A stretch of 64,000 bases of DNA from Phycomyces nitens (taxonomy: Eukaryota; Mucoromycota; Mucoromycetes; Mucorales; Phycomycetaceae): NCBI GenBank assembly GCA_022702545.1, contig JAHRBC010000007.1, positions 2,666,001 to 2,730,000 of the forward strand. Reading direction: 5' to 3'. Below the pieces are notes generated by a model that was not told the DNA's origin, did no database searches, and was given only the letters and a program-made list of their open reading frames with translations. Below, in pieces: positions 34,697 through 46,800 of this stretch. A program made the translations under genes and the position numbers. Every line of letters begins with the position of its first letter. Within the stretch, counting starts at the first letter, position 1.

Positions 34697-36352
34697 AATA
34701 AAGATTATATGAGCAAGAGGTATTATATTTGGCTCTTTTTTATATGAATCGTATTTCAGAGCGAGACAATATATATTATTAATCCTATTATCAAACACAC
34801 CATTTATTCATCATCGTCTTTTGATATCTGGGCTTTGAATCAATCTCCCTTAATATTTATAAGCATTACAAACCCAATCTCTTACATTCAAAAAAATTGG
34901 TGGATTACTAATGGTGCCGAAATTATTAATTATCCTTGAATATTATTTTTTATTTTAAAATATTGGTCATTATTATTACGTACACATTGATTCATCTTAA
35001 ATATATTGAATGTTTTGTCTATACAATCAATAAAAAAGCAATAATCGTAAAAATCGATATAGTTTATAAAAATGAAAAAAAAAATGCCAATTTAATTTAT
35101 TTATTTTGCAAAGTCAATTAAAATGTGTGCTATTTTGCGTCAAATATGCGATTTAGAGCTCATATATGAAATAAAATGCGAAATTAGGTCTCATCATTAA
35201 AAAATTGTCAAAATGATGGAGTTAGAATTCATTTTTAAAAATTCGTAATAATTCAAAATCTCTAATTCTGGCTAATACAACCCTTCTTTTGCAGTGGTTG
35301 TTATGACTTGGAAGGCCTTTGGTCTTCATCAATTGCTATAAAGATATTGTAGTCAGAGAATGAAGCGATCAAATAAACCGAGCATATTGTTTTGGATAGC
35401 ATACCAGTATATATTGTGCTTGTTAATCGGTATACCAAGCATCTCTTGAATTAATGCCACTATATGAAACGTACAGATGTAAATACTAGATGCAGTAGAA
35501 GGAGAATAGAGAATGCGCAATATGATTAATTAAAGAGTGTAAACATATTATAATATTCTTACCATAGAAAATATATTGCTGTAAAGTCAGCTCATAAGAT
35601 TTAAAACTAATTTGAATATAATGGTAGTTGGCAGAATGAGTACATCACTAAGAAAACAATATGCATATTCTACAGAGATTCCCAGGTGGGGAGGTGGGGA
35701 ACAACAAACTTTAGTGTAATATAGCTGTAAAAAATTTTCACCTTTTTTTAGTGTCTGAAAAATTATGAGATGAGTGTTTCATTCCTTGATTAAAGATAGC
35801 AGAGCTGAAGATGTGGTATACAAGATTCCAATTGGATGTTTATGTCATTGACAACCTTACATAAGGGAGGGTCATTTAGTTTTACTTCAAAAAAGTAGAG
35901 CAAAGAAAAGAAAAGAAATATAAACTAACCTTGGCGTAATACAGCTATAAAAAAATTTCATTTTTTTTGGTGCTTGAAAAAGGGCGAGATGTGTGTTTCA
36001 TTCCTAGATTAAAAACAACAGAGCTGAAGATGTGGTATACAAGATGCCAATCGGGCATTTATTAAGGTGGCAATCTTACGTGATGGAGAGTTATTTGATT
36101 TTATTTCAAAGGAAAGGACCAAAGCAAAGATAAAACAGCTAAAGGAAAAGAGGAAAAGAAAAAGTGCGCTAAAACATATACTAAAAATATGAGAGAACCA
36201 ATAAGAGCAGCCTAAAGAATATTAAAGACTTAGTCTGTTTCTCTTAGATGAAGGCTCATTGCTCATTCCTAGTGGTGTAAACCTATATCAAACAGTAGAA
36301 ATATTATATTAATATTAAATTGAGAATAGATGAGCAACAAAAAAGCTCTAAC

Positions 36353-36640
36353 TTATAGTACATCTGTCATGATTGGGGATTCAGCCTCATCATCCATTTG
36401 AAATACCTCATCTTCTGAAAGAAAAGAACTGCTTGCTCTTTCCTGCTATAACATAATAAAAATATTGTATTAATTATAATGTATATTCAAATGTTTGTTA
36501 ATTAATAAACTTGCCTGGCTGTTCTCTGCCATTTTTCTCTTACGAGTCTGGTTTGCACTCTTAAAGGTGTCTTGAAGAAGATTCTTGGCACACCACATTC
36601 TTTTGCACTTGTAAATGTGGAGTGCTATTGTCCTAGTCAT
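36353..36640 (-). CDS. Possible small two-exon gene of E elements (E3 copy)
   Basis: Same arrangement as at 20942-21229, with the ATG kept at 36640 and the stop at 36353-36355. Weakly supported; see the E2 entry for the arguments on both sides. Confidence 0.28.
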
Positions 36641-36750
36641 GCCTCACTGGCCACAATCATTGATGACAGGTACGTTGATTTTGTCATCATTGACCAAGAA
36701 GTGTCTTTGCTGCTGTTGCTATTATTAGTCAAATAATCTCTTACCTACCC

Positions 36751-37628
36751 ATGGAAAAAGTAATTAGAGTATACTCCAAGCTTATCACGTCAAACTTGAA
36801 GGGCGGTAGAAATGCCAGTTTGCTTGTTGAGTGCTTTGCTGTTCATAGCTTTGTCAGTTCAGCAAACAGCTCTCAGAATTATCCTAGTACAAGTCAGCCA
36901 TCCACATATAATGAAGCAAGTTTCTTAGATCTTCCAGATGGTGTAAGTGCTGCCCAGCTATGGGAGCCATTCAACTGACATGCCAGCTTGAATGATGATG
37001 ACTTGGAAGGTGTCAGCAGCCCTGTTGTCAAGAATACTTTGGCAAAGTACTATGTGCAAAACAGTGGTATGAACAGTATTGAACTTGATGACCCGACAAT
37101 TGTTGTTGCTTCTCGTCTTTGGAAAAATTCAACCATACATTCTTCATGTATGTCCTGAAGAATAAAAAACGAGACCAGACGTGGCAATCATCATGTGATG
37201 TTCACCTGTCCATACAGAAAGTGAGTATTGGTATTAGTCAAAATACAAAATAGAGATCACTCGCATTTTTTATATTTTTATCTAGCCGTCGCAATATAAC
37301 TATTCAAAGCTGGTTTGTTGGCACCGTGGAATTTTATTTTGAGCATAAAGAGGTTGATGGCACACCGCACTTTCTGGCATTCGTTGAAGTGATGAAAGAG
37401 CATGGTACAGCAGCCCATGACTCATCTGTGCCAATCGTAATACGGCGGTCACACAGCTCAACTGGACAAACAACCCAGCCAAAATATGCTGTTAATGTGG
37501 ATGACATTCAGCATCAAGTTGGGCTCATCCAGTACCCTCCGAGTAGTAATCAGTTCTTTATCATTGCATCATATTATGTGTTTAATGACAATCTGCATGT
37601 GACCAGGGGTAATCTTGCCACTTTATAA
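36751..37628 (+). pseudogene. 3' remnant of a CACTA transposase-like gene (E3)
   Basis: Segments 36751-37220 and 37286-37628 correspond to the E2 remnant with the same GTGAGT intron and the same TGA after LWEPFN. An additional TGA follows SSCMS near 37158, and R to Q changes (YYVQN) are present. No catalytic core. It cannot encode an active transposase. Confidence 0.65.
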
Positions 37629-38352
37629 AAAAAAATTTCTTTTTTCTTTCCTTATAAATATCAATACCAAATAAAATAAAATAAAATGGCTAATAATGTC
37701 AAAAACAAAAAAATTGTTTCAAAAAAACGGTAGCATAACTACCCTTTTGTTCACACAGGCGAAAAATTATTTTTCTCAAAAATGCGCAACATCTTTAACA
37801 CCAAATAAAATGCTCATTTCAATAAACAAGGTTGCCTAAAAACTTACGAGCCCTTTCTATGGTACTACAACTACCTCATTGCCTGATGAAAAGACATTCC
37901 ATGCAACTTTTATGATTCAGGATCGATGACATTACCTTTCAACCACAATCTGCAGAGATAAAGTGCTCTAATAAATATTAATGTCATATAAAATAAAATA
38001 AAATGGCTAATAATATCAAAAACAAAAAATTGATTTCAAAAAAACGGTAGTTATGCTACCGTTTTGTTCACACAGGCGAAAAATTATTTTTCTCAAAAAT
38101 GCGCAACATCGTTAACACCAAATAAAATGCTCATTTCAATAAACAAGGTTGCCTAAAAACTTACGAGCCCTTTCTATGGTACTACAACTACCTCATTGCC
38201 TGATGAAAAGACATTCCATGCGACTTTTATGAATCGGCATCAATGACATTACCTTTCAACCACAATCTGCGGAGATAAAGTGCTCTAAAATCATAAAAAA
38301 CGGTAGTTATGCTACCGTTTTTGGCACAGCTACCGGTCCTTCTGCCGTAGTG

Positions 38353-39410
38353 ATATCATGAAGGCAGTAGATCCCTTACTTGATAGTATTCCATTTGGTG
38401 GAAAACTTTTCGTCTTTGGAGGAGACTTTAGACAGGTTCTTCCTGTAATTCCTAAAGCATCACGATCTCAGATTGTTTCCCAATGTATCAACAGAGCAGA
38501 TTCCTGGAAACATATCAAAACATTGAGACTCACCACCAACATGAGAGTAGCACAAGCAAACTCTCCAGAAGAAGCTGATAAACTCAAAAGATTTGCAGCT
38601 TTCTTATTAAGTGTTGGTAGCAGTGTTGTCCCAACCTCTGGTGACCAAGACACAATTCCTGTTCCTTCTTCTATGCTAATACCAGGCCGAAATATTCTCC
38701 ATCTTGCCAATGCGATTTTCCCTAACCTCCATTCTAATGCCGCCACTCCTTCCTTCCTCATGGGATGCGCAATTCTCACACCAAAGAACACTGATGTAAA
38801 AAGGCTTAACAACCTGATTCTTCAGCAGTTTCCTGGAGATGTCCACGAGTTTAAAAGTGTTGACCAAGGCCATAGAGAAGATGACCAATTGGCATATCCT
38901 ATTGAATTCCTTAACACACTTGATCCTGGGTCATTGCCTCCTCACTGTCTTCGTCTCAAAAAAGGATGTCCAATTATGCTTTTAAGAAACCTTGACCCTA
39001 AGAATGGCCTCTGTAATGGTACACGCCTCATATGCAACTCTTTTGGAAGATATGTTATCAAGGCAACAATTGTAACTGGATCACACACTGGAAAAGCCAC
39101 ACTAATTCCAAGAATTAAGTTAAGCCCATCAGATATATCATCTACTGTTGATTTCCAAAGGTGCCAATTTCCAGTTCACCTTGCCTTTGCTATGACCATC
39201 AATAAGTCCCAAGGCCAAACATTGGATAGTGTTGGTTTATACCTTCCTGCCCCTGTTTTTGGTTATGGCCAGCTCTATGTCACTCTTTCCCGTGTCCGAA
39301 ATCCAACTGGGATTAAAATTATGATCGATACTCCATATGACCCAAGTATGCCACCAACAACTATATTTACAACCAATGTAATATATAAGGAAGTGCTTAC
39401 AAGACATTAA
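38353..39410 (+). pseudogene. Helitron Rep-helicase gene, C-terminal fragment
   Basis: This is the end of the PIF1-like helicase. Visible motifs are FVFGGDFRQVLPVI, the GCPIMLLRNLDPKNGLCNGTR block, FAMTINKSQGQTLD and YVTLSRVRN. The frame is open from the E3 junction to the TAA at 39408-39410 and gives 350 residues from the first ATG. It joins the central fragment in frame across E3. The fragment itself is intact, but the gene carries upstream stops and large inserts. Confidence 0.92.
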
Positions 39411-39988
39411 CTACTATGCAATTGACTATATGCACTTTATGCCCTTATACACTTATGCCCTTATACACTTATTCCCTTATATACCTATGCCCTACACACC
39501 TATTTCTATTTTTTTCTATTTAGGCCTATGCTACATATATTTTTATTTTTCCTTCATCCATTTAATATACATATTTATGCTATTACTAGCTATACACATA
39601 TAGTAGCTATGCTATTTTTAATGTTATATATTTTTTTTATATTTTTAAAACCAGTAGAAGCATATAAGTAGCGAAGTCTGCGACTGAGCCAAACCAGTAG
39701 AAACATAGAAAATGCGAAGTCTACGACTGAGCCAAACCAGTAGAAACATATAAGTTGTGAAGTCTACGACTGAGCCAAACCAGTAGAAACATATAAGTTG
39801 TGAAGTCTACGACTGAGCCAAACCGGTAAACCTCTTATATAAAATCATGTAATTAGATATTTGCAGTAGAACCTGAGATTTCTTTCTGCCTGTAGTTGGG
39901 AGGTAATCAGGGAGCCCTCGGAGAGCGGGCGTAGCTTGTTATTAATTAAATAATTTACAAATCCAAATATAAAATATATCTTACATCT
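39411..39988 (+). other. Helitron 3' flank
   Basis: After the gene come short CCTTATACACTTATG-like repeats (39440-39500), a 43-base tandem array (39648-39830) and a GC-rich segment near 39900-39940 (GAGCCCTCGGAGAGCGGGC) that could form a weak hairpin. A Helitron 3' end should be a hairpin followed by CTRR. I do not find an unambiguous one, so the right border of the Helitron is uncertain. Confidence 0.45.
39648..39830 (+). repeat. Tandem array, unit about 43 bases, about four copies
   Basis: Each unit contains AAACCAGTAGAAACATA, then GCGAAGTCTACGACTGAGCC or a close variant. The first two copies differ slightly and the last two are nearly identical. It lies about 240 bases past the helicase stop. 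Confidence 0.85.
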
Positions 39989-42647
39989 CACTGGAAAAAT
40001 GGGTCTGAATACTCATGTGTAAAAGTGCGGTTACTAAGGGGTAAAATTAAGATTTATTAGATACGCTGTATGGGTTTCTGTATGTGCCAAAGCCAAGTTT
40101 TACACAATGAGTTATGACCTGGTTTCTGCATGAGTATTTACTTCATGGGCTGACCAAGTGGGGGTTGTTAGTATGAGCGGGTCATTAATTTGACCTGATG
40201 TACAGAATAAAAGTCTATTTGAAACCAAGTTTCGTTGTTGTACACTCTTTATATAAGAGGAAAGTTGAAAGCAAAAGAACCTCTTGACATGATTAAAATC
40301 CGATTATACTCAGGTGGATTGAAGGCTTTCTTAATTTTTAACCAATATTTGAAGGCTATTACTGTGTAATCAAGCATTGAATGCTCCCCCATTATTTTAT
40401 ATCCCGTACTTATTAGGTTGTTTATGGTTTATATTTGTGTTTATTGGAAAGAATAGAATGGTTCTATACACGAGTTCTAATACTATTACTGTCTATCCTT
40501 GCCGCTTCTACTGGCCTACTTGATACTACTTGGATCGGGTGCTTCTCTACTGAACAATACCTGAAAATAAGGTCCGATGGCGATTTGGGTGGTTGCGGTA
40601 GTGTTCTGATATAATAAAAGTTATATTAGTGACATATATTCAAAAGTGCGGGTGCTATTCAAGATGCGACGTATATTATACTTACATTGTAAGGGATGGA
40701 CAAGAATGGACAAAGAGGGGCTGAGTTGTGCGGCATGGCATCTTGTATGATTAGGTTGACTAGAGATGGGGTAAAATAAATTATTACAGGTGAATTGAGT
40801 GATAAAATAATTAATTTACATACCAGAAGCAGAGTTGGCAATTATAGTAGAGGGATGGTATATGGCGGCCAACAATAGCTTCTTATTAAGAGTATAAAAA
40901 ATTATTAGTAAATAGCCAGAATAATATTTTGAAAAGCACAAAGACCAAGAAACAGCATTACCATTATGATAACCAGTCGTAGATGATGAGGGAGGCAGAT
41001 GAGGTAGACAGTGATGGCGGCGGCCTATTGTAGAATAAGAAACGTTAGAAAAGAAAATTATTATTTTTTTGACACAAAAAGATTTTTTTTTACCATAGCA
41101 CCAATGACAATACCATATAATAGACCATGCCAGTAGAGGAGGTCTATAAGATCAAAAGAGATAGTCAGAATAAATATATAAAAAAGTATAAAAGCTAAAA
41201 GACAGCATTACCATTATGATGACAGTTGTAGATGATAGAAGACGCAGATGGGGTATAGGGTGATTGATGGCGGCGGCCTATAGGAGAATAAGAAGCATTA
41301 GAGAAAAAAGTTTGACACGAAAATATTTTTTTACACTGGGACTGATGACGTTATCATATAATAGGCTATGAAAGTGGAAGAGGTCTATAAAATAGAAAGA
41401 GAGAATCAGAATAATTTGCAAGATGGCACCGGCACATTTAACTGACCATGATTAGTTTGGAGGAGCAATGCAGGCAGGATGTATTGGAATAAGTGCGTGT
41501 TTATAAAGAAGCCGCCAATTTTTTAGTCTAAAGAGGTGTAAAAAAAGAAAGAGAAAATAGGCGCGGATATAAGGAAACAAGAGAAAGGAAAAAAGGCTAA
41601 AAAGAAAAAAAAATACAAGGATATATAATTTGAAACAGAGACAGAATAGGTGTAATGGATAGAGTCCAAAAGCAATAATGGTGCCGTTCATTAATGTGTA
41701 CAAGAAGTCTTTTTGGATTTATAAATAAAGCTGTCTTTACTAATATATAATCTGTATTTTATATTATTAAATCCTTTTGACCAACTTGTTCACTCTTCCC
41801 ACTCAAATCCAATTTTTTTATCTATCTGTCTCTTGTGCGTTTTAAGTAAAAGATATGTTTAAACTTAATCCAATCATACAAGATGCCATGTCACACAATT
41901 CAGCCCCTCTTTGTCCATTCTTATCCAATCTTTGCAATGTAAGTATAATATCCCTCGCATCTTGAATAGCACCCGCACTCTTAAATATATATCGCTAATA
42001 TAACTTTTATTATATCAGAACACTACCGCAACCACCTAAATTGCCGCCAGACCCTATTTTCAGGTATTGTTCAGTAGAGAAGCACCCGATCCAAGTAGTA
42101 TCAAGTAGGCTGGTAGAAGCGGCAAGGATAGACCGTAATAGTATTAGAACTCGTGTATAGAGCCATTCTATTCTTTCCAATAAACACAAATATAAACCAT
42201 AAACAACCTAATAAGTACGGGATATAAAATAATTGAGAGTATATCACTGGTCGAGAGTAATAAAGAGGATACCAAAATCAATAAATAATGGGCTATCTAC
42301 TGTAGGCAAAGTACCTTATACTACAGTTATGTGACTTCTCAAGGGTGTAGGCAAAGGAACCTCGCCATTCTATTTTTAATAGACTTATTGAATATAATAA
42401 AATTAAAACTGAGATTTGCATAGGTAATTCTGGTATTCACTTCAAGTTGACATATTAAGAATACTAACTCCCCTTACTAGCATCACCCCTAGTGGACTAA
42501 ACACCAGTGTTTAGCGCGAAAATGCTCAGGCACCAAAGGTACCTTGTGCACTAGGCATTTGTTCACATAAACTCCAGTATATACCTTACCTTTGTCCAGG
42601 AATATACCTACCTATATACCAGTGTATATCAAATGGTTTTCCCAGTG
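39989..42647. mobile_element. Rearranged CACTA fragment with two outward-facing right ends
   Basis: The left border is CACTGGAAAAATGGG at 39989 and the right border GTTTTCCCAGTG at 42647. Sequence 40390-41707 is the reverse complement of the I6 right subterminal array (53690-55450, with fewer modules), while 41860-42647 is in forward orientation and nearly identical to 61650-62423 of I7. No transposase or second gene is present. The flanks (TCT on the left, ATA on the right) do not match, so this is not a simple insertion. Confidence 0.7.
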
Positions 42648-42856
42648 ATAGTATATAAAGAAACAATTTTGGTTGGATAAAAAAATGGTAGCTGTGCCTA
42701 TTCCTGTCTCATAACTACCCTTTTTTTGCACTAAAAAACAGTAACAGCTACCGAAATTGCCTTATACAGAGTCTTTACTACTGTTTTTTCCCACCAAAAA
42801 AAACGGTAGTAATGCTACCAAAATGGTAGTTAGCTACCGTTTTTTCCGCCATAGTA
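42648..42856 (-). mobile_element. E-family terminal fragment E6 (reverse orientation)
   Basis: About 209 bases match the reverse complement of the left end of E elements, with the palindromes intact, and end in GCCATAGTA where GCCGTAGTG is expected. The rest of this copy is missing to the left of 42648. Confidence 0.8.
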
Positions 42857-42891
42857 TAGATCCTAACAGTGTGCAACTTAGTATTTCCCGC

Positions 42892-43406
42892 AGGACAATA
42901 GCTCAAGTTCAGGGACGATGTTCAAAAGAAATAGAGAGAAAACTGAATGTATTTTATTGAATAAAAAATGGAGCTCTTTTATACTAATTGACAACTGTGC
43001 ACATAGTGACAATCTAGATATAACTTATGCTAAATGATGATTATCAAGAAGAGTATACAGTTTTTTGAGCATAATCACAAAAGGAAATAATTGAAAAGAA
43101 AACAAAAAGAAAACTAAACATTGAGAGAGAAATGCACTATCGGGAAGTATACAAAAAGAGTAATATCAAGAAGTGCGAAAAGAACAAGTGCAATGCAGTG
43201 GGAAGCAAACAAAAAAGGAAATATAAATCAAAGGAAAAGAAAAGAGGAAAACATTTAGAACTCAATGGTGTTGTTGACATTGACGAATGATTCCAAGAGA
43301 TTGGGTCATGCCTTGCATGTCCCAAGGTAAAAACTTCGAAGTCACTTAGTAAATTGAGGGTTAGTGATTGTTGCTTGAACATTTTAAAACACTTGTGTCA
43401 AATATG
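42892..43406 (-). mobile_element. Solo-LTR-like sequence 1 (reverse orientation)
   Basis: Read on the minus strand it has a TATAAAAGAG box (complement of 42973-42983) followed by a polyadenylation signal TCAATAAA (complement of 42953-42960), the order expected in an LTR. It starts TTTGACACAAGTG at the 43406 side. Order and content match the sequence at 43795-47831: both share TTCAGGGACG, AGAGA..AACTGA and GTGTCAAATATG. No internal retroelement domain is present. Exact borders and class are uncertain. Confidence 0.5.
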
Positions 43407-43794
43407 ACGCGTGTTGAGTTTGTTGTGAGTGAAAACGAGTCAGAAAAATATAGTAAATTGAATACCTCACGTTGACAATAACGAGGGTGCGATAAAGAAT
43501 GAATATAACGGGGGTAGAACTGCAATTCAAAGACAGCAAGAGGACAAAAGAAGAGAAAATGAAGAAATAGACAGAGATATATGAACTTCGCTCGGGACAG
43601 TTAGATATATTCTTGACAGCAATGGAAACAGGGAGGAAGAGATATAATAGGAGAGGGGAACTAGATAATTTCACTCAGGACAATTATTAAAGTTGACAGC
43701 AAGGTACTGGGAAGATACAGATTTGGACGGAAAAGGGAATTGGATGAAAAGAAAAATCAATCTTGGCACGAAGTATGTTTAGGAATTTCTATAC
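43407..43794. other. Spacer between LTR-like copies, no gene
   Basis: The stretch contains further GGGACAGTTAG/GGACAATTATT motifs resembling LTR borders (near 43597 and 43678), so it may hold older, eroded copies. No reading frame is convincing. Confidence 0.4.
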
Positions 43795-43899
43795 AAGACA
43801 ATTCACTAATTCAGGGACGGAAAATAAGAGAGAGATAACTGATGATGTTTATTGATTGAAATTTTGGTCTCTTATATAGACTTCGTAAAATGTTACTTA

Positions 43900-46800
43900 C
43901 ACTACGGCGGAAAAAACGGTAGCTAACTACCGTTTTGGTAGCATTACTACCGTTTTTTCCCACCAAAAAAAAACGGTAGTAAAGACTCTGTATAAGGCGA
44001 TTTCGGTAGCTGTTACCGTTTTTTTAGTGCGAAAAAAAAGGGTAGTTATGAGGCAGGAATAGGCACAGCTACCGTTTTTTTATCCAACCAAAATCGTTTC
44101 TTTATATACTAGCACCCATTCTTTTTTTACTGCCATTTATTTGAAATAATGGTTTATTTTTTATTATAATTTCGATTTATTTCAAATAATATTAAAATAT
44201 ATATAATAATAATATAGAAACATACCAAAAGCAAATACTATTTAATATTATAAAACGTATATGGTACAAACCTTTTACTCAATCTATACACGATGCCAAC
44301 AACATGTTGTTATGACTTGGATGGCCTTTGGTCTTCATCGATTGCTATAAAAATATTGTGGTCAGAGAATGAAGCAATCAAATAAACCGAATATATTGTT
44401 TTGGGTAGCATACCAGTATATATTGTGCTTGTTAATCAGCGTGCCGAGCATCTTGTTGTGAATCACTGTCATGACTTGGAAGGCCTTTGGTCTTCATCAA
44501 TTGCTATAAAGATATTGTGGTCAGAGAATGAAGCGATCAAATAAACCAAGCATATTGTTTTGGATAGCATACCAGTATATATTGTGCTTGTTAATCGGTA
44601 TACCAAGCATCTCTTGAATTAATGCCACTATATGAAACGTACAGATGTAAATACTAGATGCAGTAGAAGGAGAATAGAGAATGCGCAATATGATTAATTA
44701 AAGAGTGTAAACATATTATAATATTCTTACCATAGAAAATATATTGCTGTAAAGTCAGCTCATAAGATTTAAAACTAATTCGAATATAATGGTAGTTGGC
44801 AGAATGAGTACATCATTAAGAAAACAATATGCATATTCTACAGAGATTCCCAGGTGGGGAGGTGGGGAACGACAAACTTTAGTGTAATATAGCTGTAAAA
44901 AATTTTCACCTTTTTTTAGTGTCTGAAAAATTATGAGATGAGTGTTTCATTCCTTGATTAAAGATAGCAGAGCTGAAGATGTGGTATACAAGATTCCAAT
45001 CGGATGTTTATGTAATTGACAACCTTACATAAGGGAGGGTCATTTAGTTTTATTTCAAAAAAGTAGAGCAAAGAAAAGAAAAGAAATATAAACTAACCTC
45101 GGCGTAATACAGCTATAAAAAAATTTCATTTTTTTTGGTGCTTGAAAAAGGGCGAGATGTGTGTTTCATTCCTAGATTAAAAACAACAGAGCTGAAGATG
45201 TGGTATACAAGATGCCAATCGGGCATTTATTAAGGTGGCAATCTTACGTGATGGAGAGTTATTCGATTTTATTTCAAAGGAGAGGACCAAAGCAAAGATA
45301 AAACAGCTAAAGGAAAAGAGGAAAAGAAAAAGTGCGCTAAAACATATACTAAAAATATGAGAGAACCAATAAGAGCAGCCTAAAGAATATTAAAGACTTA
45401 GTCTGTTTCTCTTAGATGAAGGCTCATTGCTCATTCCTAGTGGTGTAAACCTATATCAAACAGTAGAAATATTATATTAATATTAAATTGAGAATAGATG
45501 AGCAACAAAAAGCTCTAACTTATAGTACATCTGTCATGATTGGGGATTCAGCCTCGTCATCCGTTTGAAATACCTCATCTTCCGAAAGAAAAGAACTGCT
45601 TGCTCTTTCCTGCTATAACATAATAAAAATATTGTATTAATTATAATGCATATTCAAATGTTTGTTAATTAATAAACTTGCCTGGCTGTTCTCTGCTATT
45701 TTTCTCTTACAAGTCTGGTTTGCACTCTTAAAGGTGTCTTGAAGAAGATTCTTGGCACACCACATTCTTTTGCACTTGTAAATGTGGAGTGCTATTGTCC
45801 TAGCCGTGCCTCACTGGCCACAATCATTGATGACAGGTACGTTGATTTTGTCATCATTGACCAAGAAGTGTCTTTGCTGCTGTTGCTATTATTAGTCAAA
45901 TAATCTCTTACCTACCCATGGAAAAAGTAATTAGAGTATACTCCAAGCTTATCACGTCAAACTTGAAGGGCGGTAGAAATGCCAGTTTGCTTGTTGAGCG
46001 CTTTGCTGTTCATAGCTTTGTCAGTTCAGCAAACAGCTCTCAGAATTATCCTAGTACAAGTCAGCCGTCCACATATAATGAAGCAAGTTTCTTAGATCTT
46101 CCAGATGGTGTAAGTGCTGCCCAGCTATGGGAGTCATTCAACTGACATGCCAGTTTGAATGATGATGACTTGGAAGGTGTCAGCAGCCCTGTTGTCAAGA
46201 ATACTTTGGCAAAGTACTATGTGCGAAACAGTGGTATGGACAGTATTGAACTTGATGACCCGACGATTGTTGTTGCTTCTCGTCTTTGGAAAAATTCAAC
46301 CGTACATTCTTCATGTATGTACCGAAGAATAAAAAACGAGACCAGACGTGGCAATCATCATGTGATGTTCACCTGTCCATACAGAAAGTGAGTATTGGTA
46401 TTAGTCAAAATACAAAATAGAGATCACTCGCATTTTTTATATTTTTATCTAGCCGTCGCAATATAACTATTCAAAGCTGGTTTGTTGGCACCGTGGAATT
46501 TTATTTTGAGCATAAAGAGGTTGATGGCACACCGCACTTTCTGGCATTCGTTGAAGTGATGAAAGAGCATGGTACAGCAGCCCATGACTCATCTGTGCCA
46601 ATCGTAATACGGCGGTCACACAGCTCAACTGGACAAACAACCCAGCCAAAATATGCTGTTAATGTGGATGACATTCAGCATCAAGTTAGGCTCATCCAGT
46701 ACCCTCCGAGTAGTAATCAGTTCTTTATCATTGCATCATATTATGTGTTTAATGACAATCTGCATGTGACCAGGGGTAATCTTGCCACTTTATAAAAATT

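Larger units (their letters stand above)
28228..35296 (-). mobile_element. CACTA-type element I4 nested in E3 (7.1 kb)
   Basis: The ends are exact inverted repeats of at least 16 bases, CACTGCAAAAGAAGGG at 28228 and its complement ending at 35296. GTT flanks both sides (28225-28227, 35297-35299). Intact E2 reads CAACATGTTGTTATG at this point, so the duplication is confirmed. It contains an open transposase (31562-34696, minus) and a damaged second gene (29931-31028, plus). The region 34697-35296 (left end in its own orientation) and 31029-31561 hold no gene. Confidence 0.95.
27789..38352 (+). mobile_element. E-family CACTA derivative E3 in the Helitron helicase (10.6 kb with I4 inside)
   Basis: CACTACGGCAG at 27789 and CTGCCGTAGTG at 38352 form the ends, flanked by ATA on both sides (27786-27788, 38353-38355). 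Removing it with one ATA joins the helicase codons M-Q-D-I-M-K. E3 proper is 27789-28227 plus 35297-38352; the rest is I4. It has one copy of the 159-base left repeat where E2 and E4 have two, and two copies of the right 316-318-base repeat. Confidence 0.93.
35297..38352 (+). repeat. E3 right portion (E-family repeat)
   Basis: The stretch matches E2 19892-22940 almost base for base and E4 44470-47205. Differences from E2 include extra stops in the remnant gene. Confidence 0.9.
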
